From contig JABVXV010000081.1 in assembly GCA_013365325.1 (NCBI GenBank), positions 1 to 64,000 on the forward strand: DNA of 64,000 nucleotides, read 5' to 3'. Shown here one piece after another: positions 14,087 through 25,746 of the stretch. Under the pieces are notes generated by a model that was not told where the DNA came from, ran no database searches, and saw only the letters and a list, made by a program, of their open reading frames with translations. Each line of letters opens with the position of its first letter. The stretch's first letter is position 1. The position numbers and the translations under genes were made by a program. This DNA is from Dipetalonema caudispina. Lineage: Eukaryota; Nematoda; Chromadorea; Rhabditida; Onchocercidae.

Positions 14087-16035
14087 AAATGTAAGTGTAA
14101 AGTGTGCATGCCTTTTTCACTTGTATTGTGAACTATGTGATATGGAAAATTTTATTTATGCAAATTTGATGATGCCTTTTCTTTTCTTTTTTTTTTTTTT
14201 TTTTTTAGATTTGCTTATTTTTAAAGGGGGGGTTTGAAAAAATTTCATTTCAATTTAGTGTTATGCTGTTTAAAGCATCCATCTGATTCATTCGTTTTCC
14301 AACCATCTCTTTCCTTTCCACCATTTCTTCTTATTTTTTTTTTTTTTTTGTTTTAAAAAGACAATGGTTAATTGAAGGATTTGAACATAGAATCTTCATT
14401 GATCAGAAAAAAATTAGTTAATGATAAAATTTTACAAATTTAAATTTTTATCAGCCGACGAAAGCGGTAAGAGAGAAGGGAAAGTAAGAAAGGATAAGAA
14501 AAAAGAAGGAGGAAAAGGAAATATCAGATATATTTATACTTTTTCCGATTAAAAAAAATAAATTTGGAAAAGAAAGAGTTATATAAATATTGGCATGCTT
14601 ATTATAAAGATTAGGAAAGAGATGGATGAAAAAGGAAAAGAGAGAAAGAAATTATTAGAAATGAATACTTTAGAGAGAAAAGGAAAAGTTTAAACAGTAG
14701 ATTTATTTTTTGAGGAGAGAATGGAAGAAGAGGTAAAAGGGAGTAGTAATAATTGTTGTTTAATCATGTAATGATCAATAGAAAGAGAGGGAAAAAGCTT
14801 AGAATGATTGAACCAATAAGATGAATGGAAATGAATGGATAGATTGATAGGATCGGAATAAATGATCAGATTGGTTTACTGTTATTATTGTTAGCTTTTT
14901 TTTTTTTTTTTTTTTTCAAGAATAGTTCTGGATGATTGGGATAGTCTTGTCTTCTAGACCATCATCAGTGTTAGCACCTTTCTTTTTTTTTTTTTTTTTC
15001 CTCCTCCCCCGCACCGTTTTTTTTTTTTTTTTTTTTTCGATTCCCTCTTTTCATTTTTCCCCGACCTATATGCCTTTTTTACTTTTACGACTAAGTCGAA
15101 AAGTTGATGATACGGTTTCCTCCTGAATACAATTAATTTGCATGGCGCCCTTGTCCTTTCTCCTTCCTACCATTTCTACTTGTAATAATGTATGATTTTG
15201 GGATGAAAGGATAGAGGAGAGAGGAAGAAGAGGGTAAAAAGGGAAGCTATTTTAAAATGAACAAATAGCAAAGGTAATGAAAGGTTTGGGGATTGAAAGA
15301 GGGAAGGGAGGGGGGGAAGGATTTTTGCTTTACCTCTCTCTTCCTGTTATTCCTTCCTTCATCCTTCTGCTACCTTTCTCGATGAATATTCCTCATATCG
15401 TTGCTCTCCTCTTTTTTTTTTTTGAACGTAATTTTAAAATGATGAATGAAAAGGAGGAGAAGGATACCATGAAGATGATGAAGTAATATTTACAAACAGT
15501 AAAAAGTTTCATTCATTCCTGTTATTCCAGGGATGAAAATGATGAAAATTTCAGGGATGAAATATATCTCTTATTATCAATAGGCAAAAATAAAATGGTA
15601 GGATCTACAAAAATTACTTCAAATATTTTGGGTAATTGTAAAAGTACATCCATTGATAATAAAATATACCTGAAATTGAATTGAGTTATATTTCTTTGTA
15701 TGATATATCTGAAATAATATATCCGGATGATATGATAGTATAGGATAAGTTACATAATATTTTTTTTTTTTTTTTTGATTTACTTCACTTCTGATAATTA
15801 GTTTTCTTTTTTTTTTTTTTTTCTTTCAACCATTAATTACTCTTCATTTTAATCGATATGATACCATTCGGATAATTTCAGATAAATGAACCGAGTACAT
15901 CATCTATTTGATCTGTTTTTTTTTTTCCTTCCGCATCAGTTTCTTGCCAGACATTGTTTTATTTAAAAAAAAAAAAAAAAAAAAAGAAGTTGGTTTTTTC
16001 CGGCTGTTCAAAATTTATGGATATTTTTCTCTCTC

Positions 16036-16072
<37 letters not shown>

Positions 16073-19000
16073 ACTTGGATGTGCCATTTGTTTGCGTGTT
16101 CCTCTTTTTTTACCACTAATATATTTGTGATGTTTTTTTTTTTTCCCTCTTTTCTCTCCCTCCTCTTCTGTTAACTAATTGCATTATTTTACATTAATTG
16201 TTTTTATACACATAAAAAAAAGTGCATAAATTTTCTGTGCAAATTTTTGATTACCAATCATTTTTTTTTTCTTTTTTTAATTAGAAACATTGAACATTTG
16301 TCCTATTGGATGAAAAGTTAAATTTTGTAAAATTATTGATTGGTTATTCTAATTTACGAATTGATACTAATTGGTTTGTTTGCATTTGCAACAAGGATAA
16401 TTCTGAAAGCGGTCAAATATACCATATCGGAGAATACTAATGATTGGGATAAAATTAAATTTGTAAAATTGTTAATTAGCACTGAAAGGGAAGGAGTTTT
16501 CGCCGTTGCGCTATTTGCTTGATTATAAATTTATTGAAAAGGCATCCGTGAATTTGATCATCCATCTGTCTTATCGTATCATCGAAATTGAAAAGGGCTT
16601 GAAATTTCAAATTTGACAATTATTCGATTAAATTGTCATCATCTACTTTTGCGTTCTCGAAAATTTCCGAAACTTCAGAGGGATGTTGTAATTTGATACC
16701 AGACCGATGACAGGTAGTAATACTTCGAACGAGAAGGAATGGAAGAGAATACATTGTCGCGTAAGAGGCATTCTAACCTCGTTTTCGCCTCGTATCATTC
16801 CCCCTCTTCTTGCCATCTATCGCCATCCTCTTCCGTGAAACCTCGTCCCGTTTCATGGTTTACCCCGTCTCGCCTACCTTGAAATATCCCCTCGGGCTGT
16901 CCAATATGCTCCTCTTCTCAGCTGTTGTAATACTGTTGGATGAGAGGGAGGCCGGGAATCTCGATATATGTCGACCTCAATCACTTTTGTTTTCTTGCTA
17001 CCTGTTTACTTACCTCTCTCCTTAAATTTCTTTCCCTATTTTCAAAATAAAATTTCTCAACAATCATACGAAATATACTCTCCGTATCGTATGAAATATT
17101 ATTATGTACTAATTTAATTTATAACTCACAACTTAAACTTTCATCAGCAGTCATACTGAAATATATGATATGATATGGTACTCTTACCATAATAACTTTA
17201 TGCAAATAATTGGTAAAAAAGACACACATCGATTACATTACAACATTACAGTCATGTTATCATCACTAATTCAATTCATAGCTTTAAGCTAAAAACACAA
17301 AGAAAGAAGAAATTGCAATTAAATCAAAGGTTGACACCGTTTTTAAATTTTTAGAACGTCAATTTCACGTATTCTCTTTTCTGAAAAAAAAAAAATTCAT
17401 TACTGTCCGACAATGACTGATCGGAAAGTAAGATTGAAATGATGCTATGACAATTGGAATAAATCTAACGATTTAATTTAAGATCATAGAAAAAGGATGA
17501 AGAATGAGGATGATTAACATACTCATAAAAAATTGAAATGATAAGGTTTGATTTGAATTGATTAGAAAATGGACTAAGATGTCATTTTCAAATTCGACAA
17601 CTTAAATGCTTTTTGTCGTTTAGGATTAAAATTAAGTTGATTTTTTGAATGGCTTCCGTAAATTTTGAAAAATTTACACATTTCCAAAATTTAGCATTTC
17701 GTAATGCATCATCAGACCGTAAAGGAATTTTGTTTTGCGGTTGGTAGAAGAGGTGGAAGAGGAGAAGGGTAAAAGAAATAGGTGAAAAAGGGAGGACGAA
17801 GAGGAGAGAGGGGAGGAAGTAGGGTTACGGCTACCAGAAAGAGTTAGGACGAGAGGACACAGGAAAGCAAGAGGGATTGAGGGCAACCCATCGGGATTTT
17901 CACCCGGCCCCGTCAAACCGCCAACTAACAAATATTACAACAACGGAGAGGAGAAGTATTTTGATAGAGCTGGAGGGGGAGGTAGAGGGAAGGGGGCGAT
18001 ATTTTTAGGTATACCAACCATCAGTAGCATGAAATGAGAAATTTTTGTCAAATAGTCTCGCTTCTACGATTTGTACCCTTCCCAATCTTACCTTTCTTGT
18101 GTCGGTCAACAAAATGGTTGGTTGACAAATTCCCTCTCCAATACCTTCTTCCTCTTCTTCCTCCTCCTCTGATACTTTGCTGATAACCTCTTAACAATCT
18201 TAGTGATGGTGCAAAGTGATGATGATTTGATGACAATTCTCGTATCTACGAAATTGTTGAACAATCACTTAGTCGGTCATATTGCCCTCCGTACTCTTTT
18301 CTTTCCTCCCTCGTAACTATTTCATCTTACACCCATATTTCTCGAATTGAACGGGAGTTAGTTGGAAGTAGAGGAAGAAGAGGAAATAATGAACAAGGAT
18401 AAGAAGGGATGGAAAAGTGTTGAAATTACTAATTGTTTTTTTTTTTCCTTTTTTTCTTCTCAAATTTTTCCTCTCATTGTTCAATTTATCCCTCTTCCTG
18501 AAATTCTCAATTCCTTTTCTATTCCGGAAACATTGTATTAATGGAGGAATAAGGAGAAGAAGAAAAAGATAGAGGAAGGAAAGAGATTTTGATGCTTTCG
18601 AAACAAATCATCCTCCGCATAACAATTACATCAATCCTCCTCTTTTTACCGGGTCCCCTCTCTTTTCCCCCTCTCTCTTCCTTTCTCCCACTCCTCCTTC
18701 ACCCTCATTTCCCCATTCCGTTGAACTTTACACTGTACCTTTCCAGACAGCAATCATTTATTATTAATTTACCTTGCGAATCGAAAAATTGCTTCTGTAA
18801 ACATTAAAATGGCACAACCCTTAAAAGTTATTCAAATTCATCAATTTAATGTTAAAGTTAAAAAGTTACAATTGAAATGGCAATATATAAATGTTGTCAA
18901 TAGCAAAGTCAACCTTTAATCTTACATTAATTACTAAATTTAAATTGTAAAGTATCCAAGGATTAGAGAAATAAAAACAAGAATAGATGAAGAAAAAACG

Positions 19001-20111
19001 ATGGAAACATTCCGATCACCATATAAATCTTTTTATTTTTTCTTTCCTTTTTCCTCTTCTTTTCCTCTCTCCCTCTTTCTCTCTCTTTCTTTCTTCTTAT
19101 CTACTGGTAAAAATTTATGAATACTCAGAAAAAAAAAAAAAAAAAAAAAAAACAAAAACAAAGGCAAAAAAGGAAAAAAGCGACAAAATTAGAATTGAGT
19201 TATTAAATTTATGGTAGATATGAATACATTAACGTACTATACTTTACAATCATTTCAAGTAAATAATTTGAAACTTCCAACTGCTACAAAAAAAAAGAAA
19301 AAAAAAAAAACTGAATATATATTAGAACTAAACTGCATACGTAAAATAAAATTAAATTGAATAAAATAGCATATTAGTAGACAAATGTGTCTTCCTGATA
19401 CTTCTAAATTTCCAAAAAATTTATCAATTATATAAGTCCAAAATAATTCATTGCTAGAGAGATACAAAGAAGCTATGTGATTTGATAGCAAGTAAATATT
19501 TTAGTGAATTTTAGAAGAATTAGATTTAAAAATCAAAATATTTTACCAAGCGTTGAGATGCATTTTTGCACTGCGCCTTCGGTTAAACTTCAGTGAGTTA
19601 ATCCAAATACTTTTTCTCGCATTGTTGGATTTCTTGGCTGGGGAAATGGGGGTGATTTATTTGTTGAGTGGTTCCGAAGTGGTTACATCCGGATAGTCCG
19701 GGAATGTGACTGATTTGTTTTATGATTAATCGATTAAATTACACTGAAGAGATGATTTTGTATGTTAAAAGAAATTTCATATATGTTTCCAGTTCATGCT
19801 GATCGAATTAAAATGCAAATATTTTGATGCATCCGAAGCGAACTTCCCCTCTGCGCTATTCAGTTTGCTAGCCGCAGTTTCGTTAAGTCATTTCCGTGCA
19901 TTTCACTACAGATTTTTTTTTTTTTTTTAACTTTCCATAGCAGAATATTCTAAAGTGATTCGAAGAACTTATTGTTCTCCGGAATAATAACGCTAATCAG
20001 TATTAGCAATTGGAACTGTACTGAGAAATTTCTCTCAAAATCATTTTTCATGGATTATTTCTTTTCCAAAAATTGTGATTCTACTTTTAGGATGATCAGT
20101 TGGTATTTTAG

Positions 20112-21363
20112 GCGATATGTGCTTTAGTCAATGATGAGTGGATTCGCGTTGATGATAAAAGCAAAGAAAGCCGAAATGTAGCCCAATTGGATGACAACAG
20201 CTCAGTTCGTAGCGATAACTACTACAACTATGTTTCACCTTTCGTACGAGCGGATCGTTGCAAGGGGTTTGTTTTATCTATTCAGTTTTTGTTGCTGTGA
20301 TTTCCAAAGTGTCACGTTCTATGATGTCAGAATTTTCGGATAAGATCGTTTCGTATATTTTGATGTAGAATTTATTCCTTTGTTTTGTTGGTGGTTTATT
20401 TTTCTTGCTATAACCTTTCCAAAGCTGTTTTTGATAAAGGCAAAAATTCCAAATTTAAATCATTCATTTTGAGTTTATAGAGTTGGTATTCGGCATTTCT
20501 GGAGTACTGCCAAATTCGGATCCTTCGTTGATGTGGAAGGTGTTTGTCATACAACATACCACTTTGATGGGAAAGGTTATTCAGTTCTTCATCCAATATT
20601 TTAAAATTTATTCTAATCACAGCACCTCAGTAACCATGTGGGGAGAAAAATGGATAAAAGAAAAAAGTCACTCATGTAATTGGTTTTACATGTCTTTTTA
20701 GGGTATTTTATGGAAGTGTAATGAGTAGCGCAGTTTTTCATAAGTTTGTGTCGTAATGGATTTTATTCAGTTTATTTTCAGTTTGATATCTTAATTGTAA
20801 TTTCCTAATCTTTCGTTTCTCATAGTTCCATTTTGCAGTGTTAGTCGATTGTATAACGCCTTTGGTTGCCAATTTATTCTATGTTTTGATCGCTTTCTGC
20901 TTTGTCATTGTCGTAAAATCCACATTGGCCTGCATTTTGAGCATCACTTCAACATCATCGGGATTTCTTAATTGGCTCAAGCGGAATACAATCCTAGAGA
21001 TGAGTAGTAGTAAGCTATTCTTATAATATTTCATAAAAGCTTTTGGGTGCATAGTTCAAAAATTTAAAAAAAAAAACTTTTAAATTTCAGTGATACTGGC
21101 AGTGTTAGCTTGTATTATAACTCTTGTTGTGGGAGCAATGATTTATTCGGTGAATCCATTTTCCGGTGTAACAGTAGGTGCAGGATCAGTGCTCATTGCA
21201 GTAAGTGGTGTTAGCTCGTTTTTTGCTGCAGCTGTAAGTTTGCGAAGGTAATTCTTTTTTCTTGTGTTTTCTAGCCTTAGTATGTATAATTTATATGCTT
21301 TAACTCCATAGGAAAAATGACGGGATTTTGCCAAAAGATTCCATAAATTTACATGAAGTTTAA
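20112..21363 (+). CDS. Four-pass (tetraspan-type) membrane protein, 5' exon missing, short-tail form
   Basis: Partial gene. Exons 20112-20266, 20481-20575, 20839-21009, 21091-21247 and 21312-21363 (stop TAA 21361-21363) join in phase and give 209 aa, lacking an N-terminal exon that should carry the start codon and the first membrane segment. What is visible: an extracellular loop (ICALVNDEW, then two Cys, in CKG and VCH), a membrane segment (LFYVLIAFCFVIVV), a third (ILAVLACIITLVVGAMI), and a fourth (VLIAVSGVSSFFAAAVSL) ending in SLRR. The order of loop and helices resembles claudin-like or TMEM127-like four-pass proteins. TMEM127 is suggested by the AFCF-containing second helix, but this is from memory and weak. 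The tail in this form is a short RKNDG...LHEV. No ATG upstream of 20112 could be joined convincingly; the first exon may lie between 19500 and 20100 or further upstream. Confidence 0.7.
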
Positions 21364-21450
21364 AGGGATCTGTAAAGTTACATTTGTCAAAGTATATTTA
21401 TTGAAACCAGTACGACCCCAATTCGAAATATATGTAGACGGTTATTGCAG

Positions 21451-21616
21451 AAAATACCGTGTTGCTCGTCAAAGGCGTCTTGAAAATCAACGTCTGTTAT
21501 GCGCACGTTCACTTCGTTCGTGGAGGGAAGTTGGCCGCCTTCCCGAAGATATGCGACCAATCATAGATTTCGAACGTTATCTGGATTCGTGGGCGACATC
21601 AGTTGATACTGCATAG
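21451..21616 (+). CDS. Alternative last exon of the tetraspan gene (long basic tail)
   Basis: A 166-nt block after TTATTGCAG. It reads in phase from the same donor (21247, phase 2) that also feeds the exon at 21312, and stops at TAG 21614-21616. Both joins begin Arg-Lys. This exon gives a 55-residue charged cytoplasmic tail (KYRVARQRRLENQRL..., ending SVDTA) in place of the 17-residue tail, for 247 aa in total from the first visible exon. Its composition is coding-like. The frame also extends upstream of the acceptor to 21353, but that part overlaps the short-tail exon in another frame and is probably not translated. Whether both forms are made needs transcript data. Confidence 0.6.
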
Positions 21617-24600
21617 GATAGGTCACTACGGCACTTCCAAACTTTTTGGTAGGTGTGTTTTGGTATTTGAGAAGTAGAATAATTAAAAACAAGTACTTTA
21701 TAACCAGTATTTTGACTGTTGGATGATATGACCTAGCGTCAAATGATCCAAAGAGACTTTTTGGGATTAGTTCTTTTTGACATGCGGTCACTGTCTCGTT
21801 ATCATTATGATACCCAAGCAGTCAGTATGATTTTCATAACTACTGTTTACTAGCAGTTCAAAATCTTGAACTTTTTCGCAGGATACAAGTGTTTTGGTCA
21901 TTTCAGGGTACTGAACCTATTTGCATTTGCTCTTCATTAATGTGTTTCCATGGCAATGTGTATTCTCGAGGAGCAAACCAAGCTTCAATTGATCGTTTCA
22001 CAACGTTTCTACACGATCGTTTGGCATTTGTTGGTTAAGAATTATTTGCTATCCTAAATTTGATTGATATTAGCGATGCAATGCTACAACAGTGGCGTAG
22101 CTAAAATTTTTTATTATATAATCCAAGGCAAAGGGTTCCCTTTCTTTTCTCATGTGTTTATTTCGAAAAATTTGCTGCATGCAGTCGTAACTTTGACGTT
22201 GGTTGGAATTCTTAAAGGGATTTCTTTCTTGATCCATGGAGAATTTCATTTTATTTTTTTTGCAGATATTGCTACGTCTTTGTTGTTTTAAATCTTTCCA
22301 GTTTGCTTTTTTTCATTTAATATTCAGATCCTGTAATTTTTCATTTAAGCTAGTGGGTAGTATTCAGATATCACCATTGCACTTTCCTTGTCTTATCAAT
22401 TTAGTCATGCGACTTATCGGGTAGATTCTTCTTTGTATCTAGTATATTCCAGGTTTTTGCTCTCTTTCAGACTTAATTTTGAATTTTGACTCAAGTCTTC
22501 GCTTCTACGCCACTTTATTCTAACCACCATTAAGTCAGCTTTTCCGCAATTCTTTGAAACTTCTCTTAATCGTGACTTAGCTTTAATGATGATATTGTGA
22601 TGGTTAAAGAACGGTGTTATTAGTCTCCATTTTCTTTTTATAAACAAAGACAATTCCATGGAAGCGCGTCAAGAGTTATAGTAGATTTTCCTTCTTTTTT
22701 GCCGTAGTTCTGTGTTGAAACCAGTGTATCAATGTTTATCTGAACCCAAGAAAAAAAATCCTTTTTGAAACCGTTGATCTCGGTCAGTTTTCAATCAGTT
22801 TGTATGTTCTTTACTTCTTTGATGTGGCGTGATATTACTCCATGCTTACGCAAGAAATAATTATTCCTCCTTCTTTTCGTACCTGCTATAATCATGTTAT
22901 TTGTGAAAGTCATTGTAAAATTCATGGATAGCATTTCATTCCGGAATTTCGTTCACAAAAAGGTCGTAAAATACAATTGGTAGACATGACTGTAATATGT
23001 TGCCCTTGTAAATGTTTGTTCATCTAACTAGAAATAAACTATGCAATATGATGTTTTGACGGCTAATCTCAGTCGTGATAACTTGAATCCCTAAGAATTT
23101 ATATATGATCGCGTTTGTCACTTCATGGTACCGGATAATGGCCTTACGCCAATATCCAAGAGGAATGAGGACCACGATTCCAACAGCTTAACATTTCCCA
23201 CTCTTGACCGATTAATGGATTGATAGCGTCATCATACCATAGCAGCTTTTTATTTGCCAATATACAAATATCCGAGCAAAGTTGAAACATACGACAGCGA
23301 AACTGTGCTTGCACAAGACACAGGCATGCTCACTGGTTACATTGCAGTTTTGAGGATTGATGCGTAACAACTAAGGTAAACGAAGGAAGCGTAAATATTC
23401 CCAGGCATCTCTATTTATCATATCTTTCTAAAATCCTATTTAAAAAAATTCCGAAAAGCTCATCAACTCCTCAAAAGGAACATTTAGCAACCAAATGAGC
23501 ATCTATAGCGTGAGATCTGTGAAATCTGCAAAAAAAAAAAAAAAAAAAAGAAAAAAGGAAAAGAAAAAATCATGTATATAAATAACAGTTCCTGAGTACG
23601 CAAATTTCAAGGGTACTGCAGAAAATCAAGGGAAGAAAAAAAAGAACGAAAAACAGGTAAGAGTATTAAAACCGGCAGGTTAGAGAGACTCGAAAATGTG
23701 GGAAAAGGGAGAAAGAATAATGGAAGGAAATTTCACAAATTTCTTTTTTTTTCTAAAAAAAAAAAAAAAAATTTTTCTTCCTTTTCCAATTTGAAAATGT
23801 AGCAAAGTATTTTGATTCTCAATATGAAATATTGTCAGTTTTACAAAATAGAATGATTGAAAATGATTGAAGATATCATATAACAAAATACAATAAGTAA
23901 AAATGCAACATTTTGTCTTTCCTTTCTCTCTTTTTTTTTTTTTTTTTTTCCTTTTTTTAAATATAAATACTCAACTCGCATATAACATTTCTTTCCACAT
24001 GCAAACAATATCTAACTAATTTACCTTTCATGTAATACAGAAAATACTTTTCACAATAGTACGCTTTAGAAGATAAGAAATTAGCATATTTCCCTAGCAT
24101 ATATATATATATATTTTTTTTTTCTTCAGCATAATAATATTAAATGTAATAAGAAATAAGCAAGGATGCAAAGGAAATGAAAATTACAATTAAAATAATC
24201 GCATAAAAATCAAATTTTAGACAAAACTTAAACAATAGCATAATTTTATTTTTTTCCTATTGCTAAAATAATGCCAATATTTTGCTTATTATGAATACTA
24301 CAGATATTATGCAAAATTTGTATCATTTAAAAATTTTTGTAAATATACTATATGTAGATGAAAAAAAGAAAGAGGAAAGGTAAGAAATAGAAAAGAAACC
24401 TTTGCATCCGTAACCGTAATACATTTATCAGAAATGAGAAAAAAAAAAAAAAAAAAACCAAAAAAACAAAAAATATCATAATTAATAATAATGAGATAGT
24501 CTAAACAGTGGCACCATATTAATTCATTCAACTAATAATTTGAAAAAAAAAAGAAGACGCAAAAAGAAAAGGAAGAAAAGATGAGAAGGAAAAAAAAGGA

Positions 24601-25334
24601 GAAAAAAAAAAGTAGATAAAGTGAAATTAATAAAGAGGTAATTTCTTTTTTAACCTCAAATGAACAATAATAATTATATTCATTCATTATTGAATCAAAA
24701 AAGAAAGAGAAAAAAATTCGTTTAAGTAAATGTTTGTTAGAATTTTTTTTTTTTTCTAATGACTGGAAACTAGAAGTTTTTCTTTTTTAAAAAAAAGGAA
24801 CCTTCAATTCACAAATCAATAACAGCAAAACTGATGAATTTTGCTCCGGAGATAAAATAATAAACACTTTAAAAAACAGAAATAAAGAAAGAGAGGGAAA
24901 TTTCCATAAAATTTGTAATATAAATGGAAATAATTTCCTTTTAAATTTTGTTGAGCATATTGGTTCATAACTAATAATGATAATAATATTAACAATAATA
25001 GGAATAATAATAACAACGGTAATAAATATTACAAATGCGACTGAAAAGCCACTATTTAAAAAAAAAGATTGGAGATTTCAACTTTTTTTTCCTTGTAATT
25101 TCTCAATTTTCTTGTTAAATTTCTATACGGTTTGTTATATTTTTAACGTAAGACAAAAACTGTTAATGAATAAAGTGATAGTAACATTTTATGTTTTATA
25201 TCTACCGTAGCCTAAATCTTTAGTTTTGCAATTATCAATTCGATGTAAAAATGTATAAAATTGAAATTATAAGAAAATCAGGAAATTTGTGACTTACGTG
25301 AGAAAAAAAAAGATAATTATTTATTCATTTTTCT

Positions 25335-25369
<35 letters not shown>

Positions 25370-25746
25370 GTCTGTTTCTAGCAGAAGGATGAAAAGATAA
25401 TTAAACAGAGGACATTCGAGAATCACAATAAGCTGCTTGCACGGCGGACTCATAATCTAGCGGACACTGAAATTCATGTAAAAATGTCAAAGTTATCAAA
25501 ATTTCAAGCTTATATATATAAGCATATCTTGAAAGAGAGAGATATATGCCATTTTCGATGATAAAATTGAGTTCAAAAAAAAAAAAAAAAAAAGTATTTT
25601 TTAGTTTGAATTCAAATTTTTATCACATGCGACTGATTAAATTTTAATATATGTTTTGCTTCATTAGTTTAGAGAGGTACAGGATAAACCTCTTTTTGAT
25701 TGGTAATTGTATGGAAGAGGTGAGAGGATAAATAAAGGGGACATTA
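21617..25746. other. Intergenic region between the convergent tetraspan and IgSF genes
   Basis: It holds the 3' flanks of two convergent genes. The part at 21800-23400 is unusually complex sequence for this window and contains a reverse-transcriptase-like relic on the minus strand. From 23520 onward it is A/T homopolymer-rich (for example 23530-23549, 25337-25368). No intact gene was recognised. Confidence 0.55.
22741..23160 (-). pseudogene. Possible decayed non-LTR reverse-transcriptase fragment
   Basis: Reading the minus strand from about 23160 down to about 22915 gives one frame broken by three stops. It contains a stretch with YDLFVNEIPE, which resembles the LF-NDIPE segment after motif B of non-LTR retrotransposon reverse transcriptases. 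Shortly downstream, in another frame, lies NNMIIAG, which could be a damaged ADD-type catalytic box. Frameshifts and stops show that it is not functional. The similarity is judged by eye against the general family pattern and could be accidental. Confidence 0.3.

Larger units (their letters stand above)
12256..19790. other. Repeat-rich intergenic region between the zinc-finger and tetraspan genes
   Basis: No splice-bounded coding block was recognised. The stretch contains poly-T runs (12489-12541, 13791-13825, 13847-13867, 14892-14916, 15019-15037), a GT-rich block with a hexamer array near 14000-14086, and GA- or CT-rich patches (about 14470-14700, 15190-15420, 17740-17860, 18290-18420). The segment 16540-17040 is less repetitive and more GC-rich than its surroundings, but I could not read a gene in it. 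Confidence 0.5.

Noticed and set aside
16810..17025. 71-codon plus-strand frame in a GC-richer patch
   Set aside because: Composition is reasonable, but no splice partner, motif or upstream context supports it.
21353..21450. Upstream extension of the long-tail frame as an independent small gene starting at 21353
   Set aside because: It overlaps the tetraspan short-tail stop, and the downstream part joins in phase to the tetraspan donor, so a tail exon is the simpler reading.
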